Source of the DNA: an uncultured Cryomorphaceae bacterium
GTDB lineage: Bacteria > Bacteroidota > Bacteroidia > Flavobacteriales > Schleiferiaceae
Direction of reading: 5' to 3'
Assembly (NCBI GenBank): GCA_937120475.1
Contig: CAKZJV010000007.1
Span: 636,068 to 700,067, forward strand
DNA: 64,000 nucleotides
The notes below the pieces were generated by a model. It made no database searches and was not told where the DNA came from. It saw only the letters and a list, made by a program, of their open reading frames with translations. This document shows, one piece after another, positions 53,786 to 61,996 of this stretch; position 1 is the first letter of the stretch, and each line of letters begins with the position of its first letter. Made by a program: the position numbers and the translations under genes.

Positions 53786-55924
53786 ATGTCCGCACAACTC
53801 ACTCCCGTACTCTCCCAGCAACTACAACTTCCCTCCCGCTCCGTACAAAATACCCTAACGTTGCTGGACGAAGGAGCTACGGTACCTTTTATTGCGCGCT
53901 ACCGAAAGGAGATGACCGGCAGCCTGGATGAAGTACAGGTGGGTAATATTAGGGAAGCTTACCAGCGTTTGCAGGAACTGCTAAAACGTAGGTTATCCAT
54001 TTTAGAGAGCTTAAGGGAGCAAGGATTACTGAACCCGGAGCTGGAAGAAAAAATCAATGCGACCTGGTCGCCTACCGAGCTGGAGGATATTTACCTGCCT
54101 TACAAGCCCAAGCGAAAAACCCGGGCCAGTATGGCGCGGGAAAAAGGACTGGAACCACTGGCCGGCACCTTGATGAAGCAGGAAATTGAGGATGTGGAGA
54201 GCTTTGCCGCACGTTTTATTTCAGCTGAGGTAAACAATGTAGATGAAGCCCTGGCCGGAGCGCGTGATATTATAGCAGAATGGGTTAACGAAAGGGCTTA
54301 CGCCCGCAACACCATCCGTAGGCTATTTGAACGGGAAGCTGCCATTACCTCCAAGCTGGTAAAGGGTAAGGAAGAAGAGGGGAATAAATACCGTGATTAC
54401 TTCCGGTTTTCCGAAAGCCTGAGGCGCATCCCCAGTCACCGTATGCTGGCCCTCAGGCGTGCCGAGAGCGAAGGCATCCTACGCGTTGCCATAGCCCCTC
54501 CGGAAGACAAAGCCCTGGATCAACTGGAACGCATTTTTGTAAAAGACCGCAATGAAGCGGCTGAACAAGTTAAGCTGGCGGTAAAAGATTCCTACAAAAG
54601 GCTGCTTGCCCCTTCCATAGAAACGGAATTTCGCAGCAGCAGCAAAGAAAAAGCCGATGCTGAAGCCATAACCGTATTTGCGGAAAACCTGCGGCAACTA
54701 CTGCTTACCCCTCCCCTTGGCCCCAGGCGTATTCTCGCTATCGATCCCGGTTTTAGAACTGGCTGTAAAGTAGTGTGCCTGGATGAGCAGGGAAACTTGT
54801 TGCACAATGAAAATATTTACCCCCACCCTCCACAGTCCGAAGGAGGTAAAGCGGCTGCCAAAATCAGTAACCTGGTAGAAGCCTACAAAATAGAAACCAT
54901 TGCCATTGGTAATGGTACTGCCGGGCGAGAAACGGAAGACTTTATCCAAAGGCGTTTACGCCTTAAAAAAGGAGTTACCGTTTTTATGGTAAACGAAGCC
55001 GGGGCCTCCGTATATTCGGCTTCCCGGGTGGCGCGTGAGGAATTTCCCAATTATGATGTAACGGTTCGCGGAGCCGTATCCATTGGCCGCAGGTTGATGG
55101 ACCCCTTGGCTGAGCTGGTAAAAATAGATCCGAAATCCATTGGCGTAGGACAATACCAGCACGATGTGGATCAGAACCAATTGAAAAAAAGCCTGGATAC
55201 GGTGGTAGAAAGCGTGGTGAACCAGGTAGGTGTAAACCTGAATACCGCCAGTAAACACTTGCTCCATTACGTTTCGGGCCTGGGCCCTAAACTGGCGGAA
55301 ACCATAGTGGAACACCGCGCAGAGCATGGCCCCTTTCAGAGTCGTCAAGATTTATTGGAAGTAAAAGGTTTAGGACCCAAGGCTTTTGAGCAGGCTGCCG
55401 GTTTCCTGCGCATCCCCAACGGGGAAAACCCCCTGGATAATTCAGCTGTACACCCCGAAAGTTACCCGGTAGTGCAACAGATGGCAAAGTACCTGGAACT
55501 TCCGGTGAAGCGTTTGATCGGGGCAAAAGAAGCGTTGCAAAAAATCAAGCTGCAGGATTACGTGAGTGAGCAAAGCGGTTTACCCACTTTAAAGGATATT
55601 GTGGAAGAACTGACCAAGGTAGGCCGCGACCCTCGCGGGAAGGCCAGGGTATTTTCTTTTGATCCCGGCATCCGCAAGGCAGAAGATCTGAAGGAAGGTA
55701 TGACCCTGCCGGGGTTGGTGACCAACATCACCAAGTTTGGAGCCTTTGTAGATGTAGGTGCCAAACAGGACGGACTGGTGCATATTTCGCAATTGGCCGA
55801 CCGCTTTGTGAGTGACCCCAACGAGGTGGTACGCCTTAACCAGGAAGTACTGGTGAAGGTATTGGAGGTGGACCTGGCACGTAAACGCATTCAGTTGAGC
55901 ATGAAGGACGTGCATCAGCCATAA
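53786..55924 (+). CDS. tex: Tex-family RNA-binding transcription accessory protein
   Basis: The ATG at 53786 gives 712 residues beginning MSAQLTPVLSQQ; the extra seven codons upstream would include the -7 promoter element, so they are unlikely to be translated. Domains in order: N-terminal helical domain (QNTLTLLDEGATVPFIARYRKE), the YqgF/RNase H-like core (ILAIDPGFRTGCKVVCLD ... IGNGTAGRETEDF), helix-hairpin-helix (LGPKLAETIVEHRAEHGPF) and a C-terminal S1 RNA-binding domain (GLVTNITKFGAFVDVGAKQDGLVHIS). Length and order are standard. Tex is a housekeeping RNA-binding protein. Confidence 0.96.
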   Translation: MSAQLTPVLSQQLQLPSRSVQNTLTLLDEGATVPFIARYRKEMTGSLDEVQVGNIREAYQRLQELLKRRLSILESLREQGLLNPELEEKINATWSPTELEDIYLPYKPKRKTRASMAREKGLEPLAGTLMKQEIEDVESFAARFISAEVNNVDEALAGARDIIAEWVNERAYARNTIRRLFEREAAITSKLVKGKEEEGNKYRDYFRFSESLRRIPSHRMLALRRAESEGILRVAIAPPEDKALDQLERIFVKDRNEAAEQVKLAVKDSYKRLLAPSIETEFRSSSKEKADAEAITVFAENLRQLLLTPPLGPRRILAIDPGFRTGCKVVCLDEQGNLLHNENIYPHPPQSEGGKAAAKISNLVEAYKIETIAIGNGTAGRETEDFIQRRLRLKKGVTVFMVNEAGASVYSASRVAREEFPNYDVTVRGAVSIGRRLMDPLAELVKIDPKSIGVGQYQHDVDQNQLKKSLDTVVESVVNQVGVNLNTASKHLLHYVSGLGPKLAETIVEHRAEHGPFQSRQDLLEVKGLGPKAFEQAAGFLRIPNGENPLDNSAVHPESYPVVQQMAKYLELPVKRLIGAKEALQKIKLQDYVSEQSGLPTLKDIVEELTKVGRDPRGKARVFSFDPGIRKAEDLKEGMTLPGLVTNITKFGAFVDVGAKQDGLVHISQLADRFVSDPNEVVRLNQEVLVKVLEVDLARKRIQLSMKDVHQP

Positions 55925-56013
55925 ATGTTCCTCACGTAAAGGGCCAGCAATACAATGCTAATGATCATGACTACAGGTACGATCAGCGCGATTTGAGTTT
56001 TTAAAGCTTTCAT
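55915..56013 (-). CDS. Possible small membrane peptide (32 aa)
   Basis: ATG at 56013 opens MKALKTQIALIVPVVMIISI, then VLLALYVRNIYG: a basic N-terminus, one hydrophobic helix and a short polar end. The stop lies inside the antisense end of tex (10 bp overlap). The shape is that of a real single-helix peptide. No promoter octamer was found, so confidence is low to moderate. Confidence 0.4.
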   Translation of the reverse strand: MKALKTQIALIVPVVMIISIVLLALYVRNIYG

Positions 56014-56260
56014 AATACAACGGTATTTTTTGGTTATTTACCCTATGACAGTTAAGTAGGACACTACACGTATGCACCAGTAATTTTTTAGTGATTGGAA
56101 AGTGCTGACCAAGTGCAGAAAGTAGAACTAAGAGGTACCAATACGGTACAAACCACATGTGATAGAAAGCAATAAACTTGATTTCGATACCCAGGATTGG
56201 TAGTATTTAACATTTACAACTTATTTGGTTGTTAATTATAAATACAACTATATTTGTTGT
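55925..56260. other. Intergenic region between tex and satD
   Basis: Apart from the small frame at 55915-56013 and the satD promoter/palindrome at 56224-56262, nothing is seen; no terminator with a T-run follows tex. Confidence 0.5.
56224..56256 (+). promoter_or_regulatory. satD: Core promoter of satD
   Basis: TTTG (56224-56227), 21 bp, then TATATTTG (56249-56256) matches the Bacteroidota -33/-7 promoter. The expected start, five or six bases downstream, falls at or next to the A of the satD ATG (56261), so the mRNA could be leaderless. Confidence 0.55.
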
Positions 56261-56262
56261 AT
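56242..56262. promoter_or_regulatory. Operator-like inverted repeat over the satD start
   Basis: ATACAAC (56242-56248) and GTTGTAT (56256-56262) form perfect 7-bp arms around 7 bases. The spacer holds the -7 element and the right arm includes the A and T of the start codon. SatD itself has a C-terminal helix-turn-helix, so autoregulation is possible. Confidence 0.55.
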
Positions 56263-56896
56263 GAAGAATAAACACTTAGTACTCATCGGAGACGTTATTC
56301 AATCCCGTAAAAAATTTAATCCCGGGCAATGGCAACATTTCCATAATGCTATCAGTACCTTGAATCAGGATATGCAAGAGGCACTCCATGTGCCCCTGGT
56401 CATTTATTCAGGAGACAGTTTTGGAGGTATTGCCAAGGACCCATCCTCCGCTCTAAAACTCCTTTTACTGATACAAGAACAACTAAAGCCCATTAAAGCC
56501 AGGATGGTATTGGTAGAAGACGAGGTATCCTTCGGCTTGGAGAACAGGAACTTCCTGGAACTGGAAGGACCGGCTCTTTGGAAAAGTTCTGAAAAAATGC
56601 AGGAATTGAAAGATACCGGTGGCTATTTTATGGCAGAGCTTCAAAATAACGCCTTGTCACTATCGGTTAATGCCGCTTTAAACCTTATAATTGCTATTAA
56701 ATACGATTGGGATGAACTGGAATGGTCCATTTACCAGCAATATCCCCATCAAAAAAACCAGCAGGAAATTGCGCAGCAACGGGGTGTTTCACAGCAATAC
56801 ATTTCCAAGCTAATACGCCAATCCAAATTCCATTTGGTTAAAAACGCTGAAAAAGATTTAATACAACTTACCCATGGAGCCAGTGCTAACGCCTGA
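56261..56896 (+). CDS. satD: SatD-family protein
   Basis: I chose the ATG at 56261 (MKNKHLVLIGDVIQSRK) over an upstream alternative because the promoter and palindrome occupy that upstream sequence. The 211-residue protein fits the SatD family: VLIGDVIQSR opens the first strand, SGDSFGGI and ARMVLVEDEVSFG follow, and the end has a helix-turn-helix (QQEIAQQRGVSQQYISKLIRQS). SatD was named in an acid-tolerance locus of Streptococcus mutans, where its function is unclear. It overlaps the next gene by 23 bp. Confidence 0.85.
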   Translation: MKNKHLVLIGDVIQSRKKFNPGQWQHFHNAISTLNQDMQEALHVPLVIYSGDSFGGIAKDPSSALKLLLLIQEQLKPIKARMVLVEDEVSFGLENRNFLELEGPALWKSSEKMQELKDTGGYFMAELQNNALSLSVNAALNLIIAIKYDWDELEWSIYQQYPHQKNQQEIAQQRGVSQQYISKLIRQSKFHLVKNAEKDLIQLTHGASANA

Positions 56897-57281
56897 GTAC
56901 ACGGAGATTTTACTGAAAACCCTGGTAATTATAGCCGGTTTTGTGGCCATTTTATTCATCACCGACTTTATCTTTAAATGGGTAATTCTGCGTAACCAGA
57001 AAAAAGTGGACGTAAATGGTGACGGCAAAGTGAATAAGGTTGATGCCCGGCTCATGCGTGAAGGCTACATTATCGGAAAATGCGAAAACCTGATCATCCT
57101 TATTTTTGTCCTGGCTGGTGAACTTACGGGATTGTCGCTCATTTTTGCTGCAAAAAGCCTGGCGCGAAAAAAAGACATTGACAACAATGCCGGTTTCTTT
57201 TTAGTGGGCACCCTGGTAAACTTTACCGCTACTCTTATTTTAGCTTATGCCCTGAAATTTTTACTGGCTTTTTTGTTTTAA
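56874..57281 (+). CDS. Small membrane protein with EF-hand-like loop
   Basis: The 135-residue protein has helices at about 14-36, 77-95 and 108-130. Between the first two lies DVNGDGKVNKVD, which fits the 12-residue EF-hand/dockerin calcium-binding loop (D1, N3, D5, K7-V8, D12). SatD proteins often have a membrane partner; this one is short and does not look like the DUF3307 proteins I remember in that position. The start codon lies inside satD, so translation is coupled. Confidence 0.7.
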   Translation: MEPVLTPEYTEILLKTLVIIAGFVAILFITDFIFKWVILRNQKKVDVNGDGKVNKVDARLMREGYIIGKCENLIILIFVLAGELTGLSLIFAAKSLARKKDIDNNAGFFLVGTLVNFTATLILAYALKFLLAFLF

Positions 57282-57299
57282 AGGATAAAAGAATAGAAA

Positions 57300-58127
57300 T
57301 TGGAAATAGGTAAATACAATACGCTCAGCATAGCCCGAAAAACCGATCACGGGCTGTACCTGCAGGATGAAGATGAAAACGAAGTACTGCTTCCCAACAA
57401 GTATGTACCCCATGATTTTAAGCTGGGTGAAAAGCTGGAGGTATTCATCTACCTAGATGGTGAGCAACGGCCCATTGCCACTACCTTAAAACCCAAAGCC
57501 ATAGCCGGTGATTTTGCCTGGTTGCAGGTAAAGCACCTCTCTAAAGTCGGAGCCTTTTTAGACTGGGGCCTCGAAAAAGACCTCTTAGTACCTTTTGCGG
57601 AGCAGGAACAGCGAATGCAGGAAGGCGACTTTTACGTGGTATATGTTTTTGTAGATGAGATTAGTGAACGCCTGGTAGCTTCATCGCGTGTGGAAGATTA
57701 CACCGAAAAAGAAGATATATCGCTACCGGTGGACCAGGAAGTGGATTTGTTAATTGCACGGCAAACCGATTTAGGTTACACGGCCATTATCGATAATCGC
57801 TACCTGGGCCTGCTTTACGCCAATGAAGTTTTTAAAAAGATCCGCACCGGTCAGCGCTTGCGGGGGTTTGTAAAAAAGGTGCGTGACGATGGCAAGATCG
57901 ACCTGAGCCTAGAAAAGCAGGGCTACGCCAGCGTAGAGCCCAATGCTCAGAAAATACTGGAAATACTGGCCCGCAATAATGGCTTTTTGCCGCTGCACGA
58001 TAAAAGTGACCCGGACGAGATCAAACGCAGGCTGGAGATGAGTAAAAAGACTTTTAAGAAAGCGATTGGCGGATTATACAAAGAGAAGCGTATTACCATT
58101 ACGGAAAACGGTATTCGCCTGAACTGA
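57300..58127 (+). CDS. cvfB: CvfB-like S1 RNA-binding protein
   Basis: The frame begins with TTG at 57300 (EIGKYNTLSIARKTDHGLYL); no in-frame ATG lies nearby. The 275-residue product has tandem S1-like modules: residues 5-60 (HGLYLQDEDENEVLLPNKYV), 70-140 (LQVKHLSKVGAFLDWGLEKDLLVPF) and 150-205 (ARQTDLGYTAIIDNRYLGLLY), then a C-terminal winged helix (KKTFKKAIGGLYKEKRITI). That is the CvfB layout. CvfB homologues affect virulence-gene expression in Staphylococcus, but the general role is RNA binding. It ends 1 bp before the convergent acyl-carrier gene. Confidence 0.9.
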   Translation: MEIGKYNTLSIARKTDHGLYLQDEDENEVLLPNKYVPHDFKLGEKLEVFIYLDGEQRPIATTLKPKAIAGDFAWLQVKHLSKVGAFLDWGLEKDLLVPFAEQEQRMQEGDFYVVYVFVDEISERLVASSRVEDYTEKEDISLPVDQEVDLLIARQTDLGYTAIIDNRYLGLLYANEVFKKIRTGQRLRGFVKKVRDDGKIDLSLEKQGYASVEPNAQKILEILARNNGFLPLHDKSDPDEIKRRLEMSKKTFKKAIGGLYKEKRITITENGIRLN

Positions 58128-58128
58128 A

Positions 58129-58386
58129 TCAGTTTTTTTCGTTACTCAGCTTCTCCGTAATATCGATGGCCTCACCCACCGTTAACATTTTTTCAGCCGT
58201 GTCATCGTCAATCTCAATGTCGAACTCCTCTTCCATATCCAGAATGATATCCACCAGGTGAGCCGAGTTGATCTGCAGGTCTCGAAGCATATCCGTTTGA
58301 GCCGTCATATTTTCAAAGGCCGCCTCATTTTGAACATAAGGACGGATAATTTCCTTCAGCTTTTCCTCTATTTCCTTTCTACTCAT
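58129..58386 (-). CDS. Acyl carrier protein (divergent)
   Basis: The ATG at 58386 gives 85 residues (MSRKEIEEKLKEIIRPYV); 9 codons of the longer frame are left out. It has the four-helix ACP pattern with LRDLQINSAHLVDIILDMEEEFDIEI: the phosphopantetheine Ser is kept but the usual DSL reads NSA. The acidic second helix, which docks on partner enzymes, is intact. It is the last gene of the operon with the ketosynthase and probably carries a dedicated acyl chain, separate from the housekeeping ACP. Confidence 0.88.
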   Translation of the reverse strand: MSRKEIEEKLKEIIRPYVQNEAAFENMTAQTDMLRDLQINSAHLVDIILDMEEEFDIEIDDDTAEKMLTVGEAIDITEKLSNEKN

Positions 58387-59665
58387 AGTGCTTCCATCTT
58401 TTGAAAATGACACAACTGTTTACATCGCCAAACCCAAAACTTGATTTGGCAATGATATCGATTTTAGCGGATTCCTGCTTGCGCACCACCGCTTTTTCAT
58501 CAATGCAATCGGCAATTTCAGGATGAAGGTCTTCAGAGTTGGCCGAAACATGTACAAATTGCCTTTGCAATTGTAATAATGCCGCTACACATTCAATAGA
58601 TCCCGCAGCACTCAGGCAATGCCCGGTAAGCGATTTCACCGAATTCACCCTTGGAAAATCCCTACCCTTACGGTTCAGGGCAGCGGCCCAATTCTGGATT
58701 TCCAGAACATCGCCCATAGTGGAGGTAAGGTGCCCGGAAATCAAATCGACCTGTTTAGGTTCAATGCCTGCATTTTCCAGGGCACCGGTTATGCAACGTT
58801 GAGTGCCTTCATTATTAGGGGCGGTCATAGTACCCGAGCCTCTTTGTCCGCCTGAATTGGTAAATCCGCCCAGCACCTCTCCGTAAATGGTAGCGTTTCG
58901 GGCCAGGGCGTGCTCCAACTCTTCCAGTACCAGCGCACCTCCCCCACTTCCGGGAACAAAGCCCGAAGCGGTAGCACTCATGGGGCGTGAAGCCTTTTCG
59001 GGCTCTTCATTGTGGCGATACGTCAGTACCCGCATAGAGTCAAAACCACCCCAAACGTGTGGGCCATCGGCATCGCAGCTTCCGGCCAGCATTACTTTGG
59101 CTTTACCCGCCCGTAGGTGTTCCATGGCCATAATCACCGACTCCGTACCGGTACTGCAGGCCGAAGCATTGGAAGTAACCCAGTTACCCAGCCCCAGGCG
59201 CCCGCCCAAAAAGGCACTGATGCCGCTGGGCATGGTTTGTTCCACCACGGTAGTGCCCAGCTTACGTACCTTTTGCTCATCGGTTTTGTAAATGGCCTCC
59301 CGCAGGGTGTTCACTCCGCTCATACCGGTGCCAAAAATGCACCCGTAGTCCCACTGCGGACTGCTTTCCCGCGATTCAGGAATGGGTAAGCCAGCATTTT
59401 GCCAGGCTTCCATACCGGCAATAATTCCGTAAATAACGCCTTTAGCATTCAGTCGTTTGCGTTCCAACTCCGTAAAGTGGTGCTGCATCAGTTCCTCAGT
59501 CAGTTCAGGAACACCGCACAGCTGGCAACGAAAGTTCAATTGCTCCAATTCGGGTAGATACCGGATACCGGACTTCCCTTTTTGCAGAGCTTCTTCAAAG
59601 GCTGTAAGACCAACTCCATTGGGGGCTACTACTCCCAGTCCGGTTACTACTATTCTTTTTTTCAT
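58379..59665 (-). CDS. Beta-ketoacyl-ACP synthase (FabF-like)
   Basis: ATG 59665 gives 428 residues (MKKRIVVTGLGVVAPNG); the longer frame adds 11 unlikely residues. The Cys-His-His triad appears complete: Cys in SNASACSTGTES, His in SGHLTSTMGDVLE (GH-x-TST as in FabF) and His in KSLTGHCLSAAGS. Condensing enzymes of this type extend an ACP-bound chain. Here it lies between the ACP gene (8-bp overlap) and the dehydratase gene (4-bp overlap). Confidence 0.93.
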   Translation of the reverse strand: MKKRIVVTGLGVVAPNGVGLTAFEEALQKGKSGIRYLPELEQLNFRCQLCGVPELTEELMQHHFTELERKRLNAKGVIYGIIAGMEAWQNAGLPIPESRESSPQWDYGCIFGTGMSGVNTLREAIYKTDEQKVRKLGTTVVEQTMPSGISAFLGGRLGLGNWVTSNASACSTGTESVIMAMEHLRAGKAKVMLAGSCDADGPHVWGGFDSMRVLTYRHNEEPEKASRPMSATASGFVPGSGGGALVLEELEHALARNATIYGEVLGGFTNSGGQRGSGTMTAPNNEGTQRCITGALENAGIEPKQVDLISGHLTSTMGDVLEIQNWAAALNRKGRDFPRVNSVKSLTGHCLSAAGSIECVAALLQLQRQFVHVSANSEDLHPEIADCIDEKAVVRKQESAKIDIIAKSSFGFGDVNSCVIFKRWKHYE

Positions 59666-60102
59666 GGCCGTATCAACCCGCTTAATTGCCCGTAACAAGT
59701 TCGCTCCTGCTCACGGTTGTACATCGAAATCTCACACTTCAGCTTTCCCATTCGCCAGTATATTTTCCGGGACACCACTTTTACCGTTTCACCGGGCCAT
59801 ACCGGTTTTTCAAAATGTACATGGCTCTCAGCAAAAGCAATTTTAAGAGATTCATCCACCTTACCTTTTAAGCTTAACAGATACACTCCCAAAGCCACCA
59901 AACCTATCTGTGCCATACACTCCGTAAGTAATACACCGGGGGTAATTGGTTGAGCCGGAAAGTGCCCGGCATAAAAGCTGGCCGACTCCTTAAAAGTGTA
60001 GGTTCCGGTGGCTCCGTTCTCATCAATGTGCTCCAGGTCATCCACAAAGCAAAAGGACGGGCCATAAGGCAAAAGGTCGAGTATGTGTTGGTATTTTTTC
60101 AT
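59662..60102 (-). CDS. FabZ/FabA-like 3-hydroxyacyl-ACP dehydratase
   Basis: The 146-residue hot-dog protein has the FabZ motif GHFPAQPITPGVLLTECMAQIG with the catalytic His (H of GHF) and Glu (E of TE). The N-terminus ILDLLPYGPSFCFVDDLEHI is typical (LLPhr-pF-lvD). It dehydrates the 3-hydroxyacyl chain and fits between the ketosynthase and the reductase. It overlaps the reductase gene by one base and the ketosynthase gene by four. Confidence 0.9.
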   Translation of the reverse strand: MKKYQHILDLLPYGPSFCFVDDLEHIDENGATGTYTFKESASFYAGHFPAQPITPGVLLTECMAQIGLVALGVYLLSLKGKVDESLKIAFAESHVHFEKPVWPGETVKVVSRKIYWRMGKLKCEISMYNREQERTCYGQLSGLIRP

Positions 60103-60941
60103 CAGGCTACGGATTCTCCACCATCCACGGGAATTACTGCACCATTAATCCAGAGCGCTTCCTTGCGGCTCATCAAATACACTACATTGGCCACATCATC
60201 AGGCGTGGTAAGCCGGCCAAAAGGATTTCGCTCTTCACTTCGGGCACGGATCAATTCATGACCTTTGATGAAGCGTAAAGCACGGGTATCGGTAACCCCT
60301 GGCTGCAAGATGTTCGAGCGGATGCCGTAAGGCGCAAACTCCAGGGCAATGGAACGGGAAATAGCTTCAAGGGAAGCTTTAGCGGCTGATACGGCTGCGT
60401 AATTACGCCAGGCCCTGCTGCTGCCTTCACTGGTAAGAGCCAGCATCATCGCCTCCTGGGCCAGGCAATTCGAATCATGCAGGACCTTTACCCAATTGTA
60501 ATAACTCAACGCCATCGCCTGTATCGTCAATTGGAAATCCTGTTCCTCTAAAAAGTATTTTTCGTCTTCAAAAATGGCTGAAATTTTCTCCGCAAAACGC
60601 GTATCGCTCTTTTTTACAGGCACCATTAGCTTCAGGTTGCCTTTGGCTATAGAGTGCAGCAGCAGTGAAAGCCTGATGCCTTCGTTCTTTAGTTTACCGG
60701 CCACGGCCTGCACCACTTCGTTACTCAGTGCATCCTTATTAAAGGAAATAATAGTGCGATTATATTGCTGCTTAAGCTCCTGTAAATGCAACTCCGTTTC
60801 GCGCGCCTGCTGCTTTCGTTCCCGGTACAGCACCACCAGGTTAAAACCATCGCGCGCCAGCTTTTGAACACTGGCCCATCCCATGCCACTACTTCCTCCC
60901 AATATCAAAGCCCAGGGATTTTTTTGCAAACTCATCTCCAT
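60102..60941 (-). CDS. SDR reductase, enoyl-ACP-reductase-like
   Basis: The 279-residue protein is a Rossmann-fold reductase (ALILGGSSGMGWASVQKLA, GGSSGMG as nucleotide site; VLYRERKQQARETEL). The active site reads NYAAVSAAKASLEAI: Tyr and Lys are separated by six residues, as in FabI/FabL enoyl-ACP reductases, rather than by three as in ordinary ketoreductases. With KAS and dehydratase next to it, this suggests saturation of the acyl chain. No separate ketoreductase is in the operon, so the 3-keto step would depend on a housekeeping FabG. Confidence 0.87.
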   Translation of the reverse strand: MEMSLQKNPWALILGGSSGMGWASVQKLARDGFNLVVLYRERKQQARETELHLQELKQQYNRTIISFNKDALSNEVVQAVAGKLKNEGIRLSLLLHSIAKGNLKLMVPVKKSDTRFAEKISAIFEDEKYFLEEQDFQLTIQAMALSYYNWVKVLHDSNCLAQEAMMLALTSEGSSRAWRNYAAVSAAKASLEAISRSIALEFAPYGIRSNILQPGVTDTRALRFIKGHELIRARSEERNPFGRLTTPDDVANVVYLMSRKEALWINGAVIPVDGGESVA

Positions 60942-61990
60942 TCCAATAATAAACGTTGGGCCGAAAAACCAGGACCAAAACTCAGCATCAAGCCCTTTTC
61001 ACCCACCGCTATGTCTTTTTTCAAATATTCCTCTAAAACGTAAAGCACCGTGGCACTGGACATATTTCCGTATTGCCGCAACACCTCCTTGGTAAGATCG
61101 ATATTTTTACCGGAAGCGTGCAGGATCTCCTCCACCATTTTCACAATTTTTTTACCCCCCGGGTGAAAAATAAAGTGCTCTATATCGTGTATCTCCAATT
61201 TATTCCGCTGCAGGAAGGGATAAATGATCCGGTCAAAGTGTTCTTCAATCTTAGCCGGTACCTCAGGGTCTAAAACCATTTTAAGACCGCTGTTTTTCAG
61301 TTCAAAACCCATCATATGCAGTTCATTGTAAAAATGATACATACCATGATCCCTGATCACCGGTAGCACCCGTTCTTCATCAGGCCCCAGTATGGTGCAA
61401 GCCACACCATCACCAAATATGGCAGCACTTACCACGTTGGTCATGGAGTAATCATCCTGCTGGAAGGTACTGGTGGGCGATTCCATCGCTACAATAGCGG
61501 CCCGCTTCTCAGGCTGGGCCCTCAGCAGGTCGCGGGCATAAATAAGAGCCGATGTACCTCCGGCACAACCCATTTCGGTAACCGGCAAACGAATAATATC
61601 CTGGCGTAATTTAAGGCGATTGATCAGGTAAGCATCCACCGAAGGTATCATAATACCCGTGCAACTGGTGGTGATGATATAATCCAGATCTCCAGGTTGA
61701 AGATGCGCCTGCTCCAGGGCACTTTGCAGGGCCTGTTCCGCCAAATCGGTCATTTTATGAGCATACCAGTCGTTCTTCTCCTCGAAAGAGGTTTTGGTAA
61801 ACACATCCTGCGGTGAAAGGATGGAGTAACGCCTGTCCACCTGGGCATACTTGAAAATGCGCATCACTTTATCGGCAAAACGCTGGTCCTTGCCCTCCAG
61901 CCAGGCCTCTACAAAAGGCAATATCTCTTCGGTAGAGCGGGAATGCGCGGGCAAAGCTTTAGTAGAAGTAAGTATTTTACTTTGTTTCAT
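60932..61990 (-). CDS. Type III polyketide synthase (chalcone/stilbene synthase-like)
   Basis: Homodimeric type III PKS enzymes extend an acyl-CoA or acyl-ACP starter with malonyl-CoA and cyclise it to resorcinols or pyrones. The 352-residue product has the complete triad: Cys in VTEMGCAGGTSAL, His in FIFHPGGKK and Asn in QYGNMSSATVL. The GFGPG-like loop reads LSFGPGFSAQ. Length is normal. It overlaps the reductase gene by 10 bp and lies 6 bp after the methyltransferase gene, so the whole operon is tightly coupled. Confidence 0.95.
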   Translation of the reverse strand: MKQSKILTSTKALPAHSRSTEEILPFVEAWLEGKDQRFADKVMRIFKYAQVDRRYSILSPQDVFTKTSFEEKNDWYAHKMTDLAEQALQSALEQAHLQPGDLDYIITTSCTGIMIPSVDAYLINRLKLRQDIIRLPVTEMGCAGGTSALIYARDLLRAQPEKRAAIVAMESPTSTFQQDDYSMTNVVSAAIFGDGVACTILGPDEERVLPVIRDHGMYHFYNELHMMGFELKNSGLKMVLDPEVPAKIEEHFDRIIYPFLQRNKLEIHDIEHFIFHPGGKKIVKMVEEILHASGKNIDLTKEVLRQYGNMSSATVLYVLEEYLKKDIAVGEKGLMLSFGPGFSAQRLLLEWR

Positions 61991-61996
61991 AAAGTT

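Noticed and set aside
54956-55348. Minus-strand frame opposite tex
   Set aside because: tex is complete and conserved on the plus strand; this is a shadow.
58122-58134. Bidirectional terminator AACTGA-A-TCAGTT between cvfB and the ACP gene
   Set aside because: Arms meet with one base between them, so the hairpin would be only four pairs; the T-run on the plus strand makes it suggestive but it is too weak and overlaps both stop codons.
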